Origin: Deltaproteobacteria bacterium
GTDB lineage: Bacteria > Desulfobacterota > Desulfomonilia > UBA1062
Assembly (NCBI GenBank): GCA_018433775.1
Contig: JAHDQN010000037.1
Coordinates: 1-64,000, forward strand
Direction of reading: 5' to 3'
DNA length: 64,000 nt
Shown here: piece after piece, positions 16,400 through 25,113 of the stretch
How the letters are laid out: each line of letters opens with the position of its first letter
How positions within the stretch are numbered: the first letter of the stretch is position 1
The notes under the pieces: model-generated
The model's database searches: none
Seen by the model: the letters and a program-made list of their open reading frames with translations, nothing else
What the model was told of the DNA's origin: nothing
Program-made: the position numbers and the translations under genes

Positions 16400-17272
16400 T
16401 CACACATCCACTCCAAAGACCGTCCGCAGGGCGAACCCCACCAGGAAGCTGATGAACGCGATCCCCAGGGAAAGCCCGGCCATCTCGAAAAACCTGCTCT
16501 GAAAAGGCACGTCCTTGACCACGGAGAGGTAGTAGGTGAAAAAGGCGATGATCAGCACCGCCAGCGTGAGGGTGACGCCCAGGCTGACATAATAGTTCGG
16601 CAGGATGAGATAGGGCGTGATCAGGACCAGCACGGTGGCGATATAGGCAATGCCGGTATAGACCGAGGCCCGGACGGGGTTTTTGGAGGTCTCCTCGGCC
16701 TTGGTCGAGAGGTACTCGGACGCGGCCATGGACATGGCCGCGGCAATGCCGGTGATGGAGCCCGTCAGGGCGATGAGGTGCGTGTCCTGGAGGGCGAGGG
16801 TGAGGCCGGCCAGGGCTCCGGTGAGCTCCACGAGGGCGTCGTTGAGTCCCAGCACCATGGAGCCCGTGTACCGAAGACTCTCCTCCTCCAGCAGCCGGAT
16901 CAGCGCCTCTTCGTGGCCGGTCTCGTCCTCGGCGATGGTCCCGGCCTCGGGTATCCGGGCGGCTATGCTTTGGTATTCAACCTGTGCATTGTCCTCGCCC
17001 TGCTCCATGAGCTTGACGGCGAAGGTGAAGCCCAGGACGCGGCTGATGAGATAGTAGAACCACAGCTTGACCAGGTCGGGCCTGACCTCGCGGCCGGTAT
17101 AGGACCGCCAGGTCTCGTAGTGCCGCATCTCGTCACGGGCGATTCTGTCGATGGTTTCCCGGTTTTTGCCCGGCTTCATGGAGGCGGCGATCTTCCGATA
17201 GATATGATGCTCGGTTATCTCGTTGCGCTGATATTCGAGAAGTTTCCTGCGCGTTGCCCTGTCCGTGCTCAC
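16400..17272 (-). CDS. ferritin-like domain fused to VIT1/CCC1 metal transporter (MbfA-type)
   Basis: A 290-residue membrane protein. Residues 1 to about 130 form a rubrerythrin/ferritin-like helical bundle with likely iron ligands (E18, E21, E48, H51, E90-E99 region, E117, H120). Residues about 138-290 form a VIT1/CCC1 domain with five membrane segments (starts GSMVLGLNDALVELTGALAGL). Members of this architecture export or sequester Fe2+/Mn2+ and protect against peroxide. GTG start; its GTGA overlaps the stop of the upstream cysteine-cluster gene, so the two are coupled. Only 7 bp separates its stop from the convergent radical SAM operon. Confidence 0.9.
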   Translation of the reverse strand: MSTDRATRRKLLEYQRNEITEHHIYRKIAASMKPGKNRETIDRIARDEMRHYETWRSYTGREVRPDLVKLWFYYLISRVLGFTFAVKLMEQGEDNAQVEYQSIAARIPEAGTIAEDETGHEEALIRLLEEESLRYTGSMVLGLNDALVELTGALAGLTLALQDTHLIALTGSITGIAAAMSMAASEYLSTKAEETSKNPVRASVYTGIAYIATVLVLITPYLILPNYYVSLGVTLTLAVLIIAFFTYYLSVVKDVPFQSRFFEMAGLSLGIAFISFLVGFALRTVFGVDV

Positions 17273-17850
17273 GATCCTCCCTCCCTTCGCCGCCGGGGGA
17301 GCCCCCCGGACAGGGAAACCGGTCGGTCCGGCTCGAACAGGTCCCTGAGCTCTATCCTCCCCATGGTCCCTCCGGACATCTCCATCTGCAGCCTTGCCAG
17401 GCGCGCTTCAAAAGGGCCGATGCTCCAGCACGCGTCCGGAGGGAGCTCCACGATGGGGGGGCCGGGATCGTTGAGCGGGCAGATATCGCGCATCTCGACG
17501 GGCGAGGGTCCCTGGTCTTCGTCGATCCAGCTCAAGGGGAGCCCCTGGGTGCGGCAGACATAGGGGCGGAACGGATAGATCCGGCAGGACCCTTCCGGGT
17601 CGAGAAAGGCACAGGCCCCGGGCGGATGCGCCGGGTGCTGACCGAAGAGGTGCGAACAATGTTTCAGGATATGCCGCGCCTCCACCTCGAAGACCGTGAT
17701 CCCGTCGATGCAGCAGTCGGCGCACCCCTTCCTGCACCTGAGCCTGTCTTCGTGGATACGATGGAGCGAACCCGCGATGCGGTCGACTTCCCGGTACAGC
17801 GCCCGGAGGGATGCCTCCACACGCTCCGGTATGCCGCGGCCGTCAATCAT
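17269..17850 (-). CDS. YkgJ-family cysteine cluster protein
   Basis: A 193-residue soluble protein with the metal-binding CX3CX2CC pattern (C39, C43, C46, C47) and later C80, C89 and C99 in GSCRIYPFRPYVCR. YkgJ-type proteins are thought to bind zinc or an iron-sulfur cluster; function unknown. GGAG lies 6 nt before the ATG. It is cotranscribed and translationally coupled with the ferritin-VIT1 gene, which hints at a role in metal handling. Confidence 0.82.
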   Translation of the reverse strand: MIDGRGIPERVEASLRALYREVDRIAGSLHRIHEDRLRCRKGCADCCIDGITVFEVEARHILKHCSHLFGQHPAHPPGACAFLDPEGSCRIYPFRPYVCRTQGLPLSWIDEDQGPSPVEMRDICPLNDPGPPIVELPPDACWSIGPFEARLARLQMEMSGGTMGRIELRDLFEPDRPVSLSGGLPRRRREGGS

Positions 17851-18144
17851 GGTCTGCTCCCGAGGGATGCCTGATGCCGGACGGGTGCTCCTGCCCCTGT
17901 CTGCAGTGAGTACGAGCTTTGCGAAAACATTTCTCTCTCATGTGAGTATCCCTACGGTTTATATATACCCGCGCACCGCGAAGGTCAAAGCGCGGAGGGG
18001 GAAGGTCGTATTTCATTGAACGGCCAGAGGGAAAAGTGCCCTGCCATCTGCTCGGCATTTGAGAAATTCACACTGCCATCGATACTATCTTGTATCCATG
18101 GATCCTTTGAAGCGGATTCAGGGATCCAATCGTTAGGAGGAACT

Positions 18145-18921
18145 ATGAACGCAAAACAGATGCTCCGCCTTGTCCTGCCTGCCGCGATGTGTATGCTGAT
18201 GCTTCCCGGCCTCATTCACGCCGATATCTACCTGAAGTACAAGCAGCGGACCGATGCCTTCGAGATCATGGGACAGCAGCAGCCTGCCCGGGAGACTGTG
18301 CGCGAAACCTGGATAGCCAGGGACATGATCAGGACCGACGAGGGGCCCCAGACCATGATCATGCGGATCGATAAGAAACAGATCTATCTCATGGACAATC
18401 AGGCAAAGACCTATTCCGAATTCCCCATGGATATGCAGGAAATGGCCCGGCAGGCCATCGAGGAGGATCAGGAGATGAGCCCCCAGGAGAAGGAGGATGC
18501 AAAGGACTTTGTCGAAGGCATGATGGAGGGCATGTCCGAGTTCAGCGTCACGGTTGAGGATACCGGCCAGACTAAAAAGATAGGTCCCTGGAACTGCAGA
18601 AAATATGTACAGACGACCAACACAGCCATGGGCCCCTCCGAGACTGAACTGTGGGCCACGAATGATATCGATCTGGATTACGATCTCCTTCACCGGATGG
18701 CGGCCGCCAGCATGATGATGATGCCGGGCATGCAGGAGTCCATGGAGGACTTCGTCAAGGAGATGAAGAAGATCGACGGCGTCACGGTGCATTCGGTTTC
18801 CACGTCCAACATGATGGATGCAGAGATCAGGACCACGCAGGACCTTCTCGACTACTCCGACAAGAAGACCGGAGAGGGCTTCTATACCATCCCGGAAAAT
18901 TACATGAAAGAAACCAGGTAG
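18145..18921 (+). CDS. secreted DUF4412-like protein
   Basis: A 258-residue exported protein. Signal peptide MNAKQMLRLVLPAAMCMLML is followed by a cut near LIHA/D. The mature part has WIARDMIRTDEGPQTMIMR and KKQIYLMDNQAKTYSEFP, typical of the periplasmic DUF4412/LolA-like beta structures. There is also a Met/Glu-rich helical section (about 100-135 and 190-215, with MMMMPGMQ). The start at 18145 follows AGGAGG by 4 nt. Monocistronic. No function known. Confidence 0.75.
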   Translation: MNAKQMLRLVLPAAMCMLMLPGLIHADIYLKYKQRTDAFEIMGQQQPARETVRETWIARDMIRTDEGPQTMIMRIDKKQIYLMDNQAKTYSEFPMDMQEMARQAIEEDQEMSPQEKEDAKDFVEGMMEGMSEFSVTVEDTGQTKKIGPWNCRKYVQTTNTAMGPSETELWATNDIDLDYDLLHRMAAASMMMMPGMQESMEDFVKEMKKIDGVTVHSVSTSNMMDAEIRTTQDLLDYSDKKTGEGFYTIPENYMKETR

Positions 18922-19062
18922 CACACTGACCGCACACTCCGGACAAAAACCGGTCTGTACCTTCTGCCGCCGCCTTCCGAACAGCAATCTTCAGGGGCAC
19001 GGTGGCGAATCCTGATTGGACTTTGAAAGATCCTCATCATGGCCTGGCGGCCGCCTTACCGG

Positions 19063-19584
19063 TCAGGGCGCGCCCAGGTTCTGAAGGGTCGAATTCTCTC
19101 CGGGCTCCCCCTTCATGAGAACGCTCATGTTCCCGTTCGTTTCAAGAACCACGGCTTCAACCTGCTCCATGGATGCGATACCCTGGCTTCTGGCTGCCTG
19201 AAGGATCTCGTCTTTGTTCACTCGCTCCTGTTTCATGGCATCTTCGAGGTACCGATCCTGGTAGAAGAGGAGACGGGGTCTCGATTTGACGACCCCCTTG
19301 AACCACGGTGAGACAGCAGACAGCCTGGCCACGATGAACTGGAGGGCGATCAGGAGAAAGAGCGCCGTCAACCCCTCGACAATGCCGATATCCTTGTTGA
19401 GGATCGTGGAAGCGAGTGTTGACCCGAATGCAACGGTCACTACGAAATCGAATGCGTTGAGCTGGCTTAAGGTCCGTTTACCCGACAAGCGGAGGAACCC
19501 CACCAGAAGCACGTAGGCCAGGATGCCGGTTACAAGCACACGCAGCAGGGAAGAGGTGCTATAGGACCACATAAGAACATACAA
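19063..19584 (-). CDS. DUF421 (YetF/YcaP-like) membrane protein
   Basis: A 173-residue protein with three membrane segments in the first 90 residues. The DUF421 signature is clear: GFLRLSGKRTLSQLNAFDFV, then TVAFGSTLAS. The cytoplasmic C-terminal domain holds RPRLLFYQDRYLEDAM and ILQAARSQGIASMEQVEAVVLE. TTG start with GGAG 7 nt upstream; an ATG at 19572 would shorten it by four residues. Function unknown (YetF links to envelope or spore coat in Bacillus). Confidence 0.87.
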   Translation of the reverse strand: MYVLMWSYSTSSLLRVLVTGILAYVLLVGFLRLSGKRTLSQLNAFDFVVTVAFGSTLASTILNKDIGIVEGLTALFLLIALQFIVARLSAVSPWFKGVVKSRPRLLFYQDRYLEDAMKQERVNKDEILQAARSQGIASMEQVEAVVLETNGNMSVLMKGEPGENSTLQNLGAP

Positions 19585-19966
19585 TAATCATCTCCGCGCA
19601 GGTTTCATCAGGCTCAGCCGGAGAAGACTTCTTCTCTGCCCCGATCGCCCGCATCTTCCGTATTCACGGAGAAGGCTTGAGCCGGGTCGTTCCGGGCGTT
19701 GAATCCTCCTTCTCAGGTCCGCTTCCTGAAGGACTTTGAAGGCGGTGTCACATTCCCGCTGAAAGCTTTTCGACGTGAAGCAGGGTCGAAGGGCTTGCCG
19801 TTATAATGTTCACACCATGATTGAGAATCGATGGATGGGAAACGATGGCGCTGGACTCTACGGGAAAGACCATGTGGGGATATAGCCGCAGGCTGTTATT
19901 ATTTTAATGTATAGAAACTATCAGTATTCTCGGCTGGTAGAAATACAAGGAAGGAGGATACAACAG
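19585..19966. other. intergenic region, 382 bp
   Basis: Divergent region between the DUF421 gene and glsB. A TATAAT at 19802-19807 is a possible -10 element but has no good -35 at the right distance. An AAGGAGG ribosome binding site for the GlsB-type gene lies at 19950-19956. No gene seen. Confidence 0.4.
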
Positions 19967-20230
19967 ATGGGTATCTTATCCTGGATAATCATAGGAATAA
20001 TCGCCGGGTGGTTGACCGGGCTCATCATGAAAGGCGGCGGCTACGGGATCTTCGGAGACATGATCCTGGGTATTGTCGGCGCACTGGTGGGCGGCTTCCT
20101 GGCAGGAGCCCTGTTCGGCGTCGAGGCGCCTTTGACGGGCTTCAGCCTGGGGACGCTGGTCATCGCCGTCCTGGGTGCCATACTCGTGGTGGCGATTGTC
20201 CGAGCCCTACCGGGTCGAACACGCGTGTAA
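19967..20230 (+). CDS. GlsB/YeaQ/YmgE family membrane protein
   Basis: An 87-residue protein, nearly all membrane segments, with the typical start MGILSWIIIGIIAGWLTGLI and the Gly-rich GDMILGIVGALVGGFLAG. Family members are stress-linked small inner-membrane proteins (formerly 'transglycosylase-associated'). AAGGAGG lies 9 nt before the ATG. Followed by a clear intrinsic terminator. Confidence 0.9.
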   Translation: MGILSWIIIGIIAGWLTGLIMKGGGYGIFGDMILGIVGALVGGFLAGALFGVEAPLTGFSLGTLVIAVLGAILVVAIVRALPGRTRV

Positions 20231-20260
20231 AGCAGACCCGGTATATTCAGAACACACAAG

Positions 20261-20299
20261 AGGGAGCAGGCTCTTATGCATGTGCTCCTTCTTTTTTTT
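20261..20299 (+). terminator. intrinsic terminator after glsB-type gene
   Basis: Stem GGAGCA (20263-20268) / TGCTCC (20283-20288), extended by weaker flanking pairs, followed by TTCTTTTTTTT (20289-20299). The strongest intrinsic terminator in the window. Confidence 0.8.
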
Positions 20300-20378
20300 C
20301 GTCCGGGCAGGAGAAATTCCGGTCCGGCATGTCAGGCAGGCGCACCGACGACAGGGGCTTGTCAGGGATGCGGTGTGT

Positions 20379-21581
20379 TTATCTGCACTTCACCATGGGA
20401 TTCTGCTCGGCGCCTTCGTGATATACCAGAAACGAACAGGCGAGAGGTGTGGTCTGCCCATCCACGGGCCGTATGACCAGCACCACCGGGCAGCCGGCAT
20501 TGGGGGGCACCTCGATCCGGGCCGGACTCCCGGGGCTGAAGGTGGCTTCGGCCAGTGCCTCTCCCTGGGGAATATCGTTTCCGTTTACATAGGAATCGGC
20601 CATCCTCCGGGCATCATCCTGACAGACAATAGCTGCATGCGCTTCTCCGCCATCCCGGGCCTCCAGACGGACGATGACGGGTTTGTCGGTCTCGAAGGGT
20701 CCTGACATCAGGATGCCGTTTCTGTGCAGGACGGCGTTGTTGTGCGCCAGCAGGGGCCGTTCCTTGGGATCGGGGGCCTGATCCGGCAGCTGACCGGCAG
20801 GAAAGGTGCCGAACCTGGTATATCGCTGGCCGGTACACAAATCGATGGTCAGGGTCAGGCCGCTCGAAAGTCTGCTTCTGAATCTCCGTGACGCCTTCTT
20901 CGTGATATCCCGATGCGCTCTCTCCTCCGGGCTGCTGCCCAGGATCTCGGCGCCCTGGCCCACAATGGAGGACCAGAGGCTCCCGGTGTCCACATCGACG
21001 TCTCCCTGTATCTGAAAATCGACCTCCACCGGTCGAGTCGGGATGAACCATACGGTCACGATGTGGTCCTGCCGTGCATAGGCCATGTCGAAGGTCCCGA
21101 CCATGGTTACTTGCGCGAGGAACTTCACATACTCATCGAGCTCGAACCCTGCTCCGAGTCTCTGCCTCTGGCGGGAGATCCATCTCCAGCCCTTTCCGGA
21201 TGCCGAGATCTTGAGCTGCCCGGGGCCTGTCAGCTCGGTGTTGCACGAATCGACCCAGAAATTTCCGGTCACGGTCCTCCGGTCTGCTGGGGCTGACGCG
21301 CCCTCTGAGCTCAGGGTCAGAATCCTGTCCTGAAGATAGCCGCAGGCATGAAATGCGGCAAGATCGCTCATGAGTGCCCGCAGGTCCTCGATATGCGCGT
21401 TTTCGATATCCGGCCCGGAATCCGCCTGCGCGGTGTCTCCGGCCCGGGCGTGGGCCTCTGCCCCGGACTGCCGGAGAATTTCTGTGTACCCGGTTTCCCT
21501 TTCACGATCGATCACTGCCCACAGTATGAGCGCAGCGAGCAGGGCAAGGGTAAATATTTTGCCCGGCCTGGTGGAATGCAT
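20379..21581 (-). CDS. exported or membrane-anchored protein of unknown function
   Basis: A 400-residue protein with one N-terminal hydrophobic segment (IFTLALLAALILWAVI, about 9-24) acting as signal or anchor. It then has a likely periplasmic part, first Ala/Glu/Asp-rich (to about 75), then mixed. Cysteines C80, C113, C247, C319, C365 and C382 may form disulfides. The C-terminal section (about 280-395) looks beta-rich (PVIVRLEARDGGEAHAAIV). No family recognised. AAAGGAGG lies 5 nt before the ATG, so translation is well supported. Monocistronic, convergent with glsB. Confidence 0.75.
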   Translation of the reverse strand: MHSTRPGKIFTLALLAALILWAVIDRERETGYTEILRQSGAEAHARAGDTAQADSGPDIENAHIEDLRALMSDLAAFHACGYLQDRILTLSSEGASAPADRRTVTGNFWVDSCNTELTGPGQLKISASGKGWRWISRQRQRLGAGFELDEYVKFLAQVTMVGTFDMAYARQDHIVTVWFIPTRPVEVDFQIQGDVDVDTGSLWSSIVGQGAEILGSSPEERAHRDITKKASRRFRSRLSSGLTLTIDLCTGQRYTRFGTFPAGQLPDQAPDPKERPLLAHNNAVLHRNGILMSGPFETDKPVIVRLEARDGGEAHAAIVCQDDARRMADSYVNGNDIPQGEALAEATFSPGSPARIEVPPNAGCPVVLVIRPVDGQTTPLACSFLVYHEGAEQNPMVKCR

Positions 21582-21855
21582 ACGCGCCTCCTTTCGCAGC
21601 CCCTAAGCTCCGCGCACAGCAGGCGGAAACGGCACCATGCCTTTTTCGCATCCAGTCTCCCGGACCGGGTGCCGGAAACAGCATCCTTTTTGGAGGACTG
21701 TGTGAGACCGGAAATCAATAAGTTGGATATAACGACTTGGAGGCCGGTTATCAACTTCCCGGCGGAACAAAGGCACCGCGGAGAGCCCCGGAGCCGCCCC
21801 GGGTGCATCGCATGCTCGGGCGGGGACCGGCAGGGAGGGGCTCTGCCTTCCGGCT

Positions 21856-22323
21856 TCAGGCGGCGAGCTCGACGATCTCGGGAAAGATTCCGTCCGGCTC
21901 GATCCTTATGAGGCCCACGCTCACGGGGAGATTGAACCTCCTTGGCCCGGCGCTTCCCGGGTTGAGGTAGAGGGTCCCCTCGCGGTAAACCATGTTCGGC
22001 CGGTGGGAGTGGCCGTATATGACGATGTCGACCGTGTCGGCGGGAACCGTAAGGGGGAAGGTGCCCAGATCGTGGATCACATAGACCCGGTTGCCGTCTA
22101 TTTCCAGGAGCTCGGATTCTCTGAGCGAGCCGGCCCAGTCTCCCCGATCCACATTGCCCCGCACCGCGACGACCGGTGCGATCTGCTCCAGCTCTCTCAG
22201 GACGGAAAGGGTGCCGATGTCACCAGCATGGATGATGAGACTGCACCCGGAGAAGATCTGATGCACGTCATCTCTGAGCAGTCCGTGGGTGTCGGATATC
22301 ACGCCGATAGACTGAGACGCCAT
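21856..22323 (-). CDS. YfcE/MJ0936-type metallophosphoesterase
   Basis: A 155-residue phosphodiesterase. Metal ligands: D11 and H13 in GVISDTHG, D35 in IIHAGD, N in VAVRGNVD (about 57), H in VIHDLG, and GHSH near residue 105. This small-phosphodiesterase family cleaves artificial and cyclic phosphodiesters; the natural substrate is unknown. The start at 22323 has AAGGAG 9 nt upstream, better than the ATG at 22347. Confidence 0.9.
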   Translation of the reverse strand: MASQSIGVISDTHGLLRDDVHQIFSGCSLIIHAGDIGTLSVLRELEQIAPVVAVRGNVDRGDWAGSLRESELLEIDGNRVYVIHDLGTFPLTVPADTVDIVIYGHSHRPNMVYREGTLYLNPGSAGPRRFNLPVSVGLIRIEPDGIFPEIVELAA

Positions 22324-22392
22324 CGGGCCAGGCTCCTTTTCAGGCACGGCAACGGAAAGGTCTGACCGCTGCCTGCGGTTATGCCGTGACAG

Positions 22393-23076
22393 CTATTCTT
22401 CATGCATCTCATGGTCCACGTCCCGGTCGAAGTCGGCGTCCTTCAGAGAATCCACGGTCATGTCGTCAGCGCTGTACTCGCGGCGGAAGGTCTCGATGAT
22501 CTGGTCGATGGGCACCTCCGCAAACTCCCCCCGATAGCCGAGGTAATCCATGTGCCTGTTGCCGTCGAGATCGAAGGGATGATAGATCGAGTCGCTCAGG
22601 CCGTCGAAATCCAGCGGCCTCAGGCGGAATTTCTCGCAGAGCTCGATATTGAACGCAGGCGTGGCCTTGAGCCATTTTCCGTCCAGGAAGATGGACGTAT
22701 ACCCGTGCCAGTAGAAGACATCGGTCTTCATCTGCTCGCGCATGCGGGCGGTTGACAGATGGTTGCGCACATCCGCGTACCCCAGGCGCGCCGGTATGCC
22801 GTGATACCGGCAGCAGGCGGCCAGCAGGATCGACTTTGCCACGCACCATCCGCGGCCGACCTTCAGGGTGGTGCTGGCACGCAGACCCTCGACCGAAAGA
22901 TCGAGCAGGTACGGGTCATACCGGATGGTGTCCCGTACCGCGAAGTAGAGGCTTACCGCCCGTTCGCGCCGGTCACCGGAACCGGACGCATGCGCCCGGG
23001 CAAAATCCGCCACCATGGGGTGGTCGTAATCGATCGTGGGAGAGGAAACCAGATACGGCTTCATTTCACTCTTCAT
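22393..23076 (-). CDS. transglutaminase-like cysteine protease domain protein
   Basis: About 227 residues. A transglutaminase core with the nucleophile in GRGWCVAKSILLAACCR (Cys near 78), the His in FYWHGYTSIFLDGKW, and the Asp/Asn partner a few residues on. No signal peptide, so probably cytoplasmic. The ATG at 23088 is too close to AAAGGAG to use it; the ATG at 23076 fits better. The acidic tail ends DVDHEMHEE. The substrate is unknown. Confidence 0.8.
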   Translation of the reverse strand: MKSEMKPYLVSSPTIDYDHPMVADFARAHASGSGDRRERAVSLYFAVRDTIRYDPYLLDLSVEGLRASTTLKVGRGWCVAKSILLAACCRYHGIPARLGYADVRNHLSTARMREQMKTDVFYWHGYTSIFLDGKWLKATPAFNIELCEKFRLRPLDFDGLSDSIYHPFDLDGNRHMDYLGYRGEFAEVPIDQIIETFRREYSADDMTVDSLKDADFDRDVDHEMHEE

Positions 23077-23196
23077 CCCTTCAAACATCTCCTTTCTTAA
23101 CAGCGATTCATTCTACAGGCAAACAGCAGGGCGCTCAACAGCCGATCGTCCGGGTTCCCGGCATTCCATCTCCGGCAGCAGTCCCGACCGCCCGAA

Positions 23197-23216
23197 TTTC
23201 CGGCGGCTGCCGGAAA
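23197..23216. terminator. strong GC-rich hairpin between thioesterase and transglutaminase genes
   Basis: TTTCCGGCGGCTGCCGGAAA has perfect 8-bp arms and a 4-nt loop. It is 40 bp past the stop of the minus-strand thioesterase gene and could end its transcript, although no T-run follows on that strand. A longer alternative pairing uses TCCGGCAGC at 23171-23179. Confidence 0.4.
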
Positions 23217-23255
23217 GGCAACCCGCGCCAAGCCCACTGCGCAGCCCCGTCCGCC

Positions 23256-23654
23256 TCACGGTTCCGGGCCGCTCACCTTCCTGAAGACCGTGCCGTTGAA
23301 CGTGGCCACGAGCTCGCTCTGCCTGAACACATCCATCCGGTAGAGGCCGGTGCGCCGGGTGGCATGCACCAGCCTGGCCTCCGCCCTCATGACATCCCCC
23401 ACCCGGGCCGCTTTCAGGAACGAGCCGCTGACATCCAGGGCATAGGAGGGATAGTGGTCCCGGTTGGACGCGGCTGCAAAAGCCACATCAGCCAGGCTGA
23501 AGATCAGACCGCCATGGACCATGCCGAGGAAATTGCACAGGTTCTCTCCTATGGTCACCGAACAGGAGGCAAAGCCTTCTTCCACCCTTTCCACGCGTAT
23601 TCCCAGAAACCCGGCAAAGGGATCAGAGGCTACTTTTGCGCCAATAGCATCCAT
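23256..23654 (-). CDS. PaaI-family hotdog-fold thioesterase
   Basis: A 132-residue acyl-CoA thioesterase-like protein. It shows the hotdog pattern GENLCNFLGMVHGGLIFSLAD (HGG loop at about 47-49) and ALDVSGSFLKAARVGDVM. PaaI-type enzymes hydrolyse aryl or acyl-CoA, often clearing stalled CoA esters. GAGG is upstream of the ATG. No operon context. Confidence 0.9.
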   Translation of the reverse strand: MDAIGAKVASDPFAGFLGIRVERVEEGFASCSVTIGENLCNFLGMVHGGLIFSLADVAFAAASNRDHYPSYALDVSGSFLKAARVGDVMRAEARLVHATRRTGLYRMDVFRQSELVATFNGTVFRKVSGPEP

Positions 23655-24079
23655 TGTTCACTCCTCTCATTCCATCTTCATGCAGGCGCGGGCAGAAGGC
23701 CGCCGCCCGTGCGCACTCGGCTCATTGCCTGCAGCGCGGCCACCGAGCTGCGCTTCAGGCCGAGCGCACTTGTACGCCGGTTCAGGGGCTCACCCGTCCT
23801 TCACTATCCATATTGGGCTATTTGCCGGCAGATTGCAACCGGTTCGCCGCCCGAGAAATCACCGCTGCTTTGTCCTGCATCCCACCGGCACCGGCAGCGT
23901 TATCCGCCCCCGAATGTCGGGAATGTCACCCGAGCTCGGATGAGTCCTGCCCAATCGGATGATCTGACATGTGCAGGCTCGAGCCCCAGACCGGGCTAAA
24001 AATTAATGGCATTATATAAAATCTCTTGCATCTGCTCGTTTATTATGCTTATTTTTTGATTATCCTTCCGGAGGTGCGT
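23655..24079. other. intergenic region, 425 bp
   Basis: Divergent region between the thioesterase and the FecR gene. The first 340 bp is C-rich with no coding signal. AT-rich sequence at 23998-24065 just before the FecR gene probably holds its promoter. Confidence 0.4.
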
Positions 24080-24511
24080 ATGCGAATCTCCCTGCTCTTT
24101 CTCGTATTGGTCCTGCTCGGGCCGCCGGTTCAGGCCCAGGAGGCGGTCGCGATTCTGAAGACAGTGTCGGGACAGGTGTGGGTCGTACGCGATGACGACC
24201 ACATATCCGCTACACCGGGCATGGAGCTTCTCGAAGCCGATCTGCTCGGCACGGATGCCGACGGTTCAGCCGGCGTCAGCTTCATGGATGGTTCCAGGGT
24301 GAGCCTCGGACCTGACTCGGAAATGGAAATCTGCTCGTTCCGCTTTGCCCCGAAGGACAAGGACTATGACTTTCACGTTTATTTTCAAAAAGGGACAGCG
24401 GTATACTCATCGGGAAAGATCGGCAAACTCGCTCCCGAGGCCGTGCGGTTCAGAACGCCTCAGGCGGTCCTGGGCATTCGAGGCACAAGGTTTCTTGTCC
24501 GTGTGCAATAA
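24080..24511 (+). CDS. FecR-domain periplasmic protein
   Basis: A 143-residue exported protein. Signal peptide MRISLLFLVLVLLGPPVQAQ, then a FecR-type beta domain: VSGQVWVVR, DLLGTDADGSAGVSFMDGSRVSLGPDSEM, and TPQAVLGIRGTRF. Unlike classical FecR there is no sigma-factor-binding cytoplasmic part. Stand-alone periplasmic FecR domains occur beside OmpA and CHASE2 proteins as a sensory group. CGGAGG lies 5 nt before the ATG. The next gene starts 8-11 bp downstream. Confidence 0.88.
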   Translation: MRISLLFLVLVLLGPPVQAQEAVAILKTVSGQVWVVRDDDHISATPGMELLEADLLGTDADGSAGVSFMDGSRVSLGPDSEMEICSFRFAPKDKDYDFHVYFQKGTAVYSSGKIGKLAPEAVRFRTPQAVLGIRGTRFLVRVQ

Positions 24512-24519
24512 GGCAGGTT

Positions 24520-25113
24520 GTGATGCGTTATGTTATAATCGCTTATCTTTCTTTTTTTGCCTATGTCCTCTTCGGGCATGCCCCGACAACCACGGTCGTG
24601 CTGGTGCCCGATGAAGACGGTGTCGTCGGCCGGGTCGTAGTTAGTACCCAACAGGACGAATATGTCCTGACCCAGCCCATGACATTCGTCCAGGTCTCGG
24701 AGCGCATCAGTCCCCTCAAGGAAATGGATCAGGAAACCACCAGCCGCGTGTTCGGACCTGCTCTGGAGATGCAGGTCCCTCAGCCGGTGAGCTTTCAATT
24801 GTATTTCCAGAGTGGATCCTCCATACCGGCCTCGGCCTCGTCTGAGCTTTTACCGGAAATCGTGCAGCTGATAAACGAACGGCCCTATCCGCAGGTAAGC
24901 ATTATCGGACACACAGACACCATGGGAGACAAGGAGCTGAACAACCTCCTTTCCCTGGAGCGAGCGGAAGCTATCCGCGCGATGTTGGCCGATGAGGGCG
25001 TACCCAGCGAGATCATGGAAGTCAGCGCTCACGGGCAAAACGATCCCCTTGTGCCGACCGGCCCTGATGTTTCCGAGCCGAGGAACCGCCGCGTTGAGAT
25101 CTTCGTACGCTGA
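24520..25113 (+). CDS. OmpA-family peptidoglycan-binding protein
   Basis: A 197-residue envelope protein. An N-terminal hydrophobic segment (YVIIAYLSFFAYVLFGHA) is a signal or anchor. The OmpA/Pal C-terminal domain (about 90-197) shows VSIIGHTDTMGDKELNNLLS, AEAIRAMLADEGV and NRRVEIFV, with the peptidoglycan-contact Asp and Arg preserved. Start either GTG at 24520 or ATG at 24523. Sits between FecR and the CHASE2-HD-GYP gene in one operon. Confidence 0.88.
   Translation: MMRYVIIAYLSFFAYVLFGHAPTTTVVLVPDEDGVVGRVVVSTQQDEYVLTQPMTFVQVSERISPLKEMDQETTSRVFGPALEMQVPQPVSFQLYFQSGSSIPASASSELLPEIVQLINERPYPQVSIIGHTDTMGDKELNNLLSLERAEAIRAMLADEGVPSEIMEVSAHGQNDPLVPTGPDVSEPRNRRVEIFVR

Noticed and set aside
22752-23999. 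415-codon plus-strand frame across three minus-strand genes
   Set aside because: Arg/Pro/Ser-rich, spans known genes and an intergenic region, no start site.
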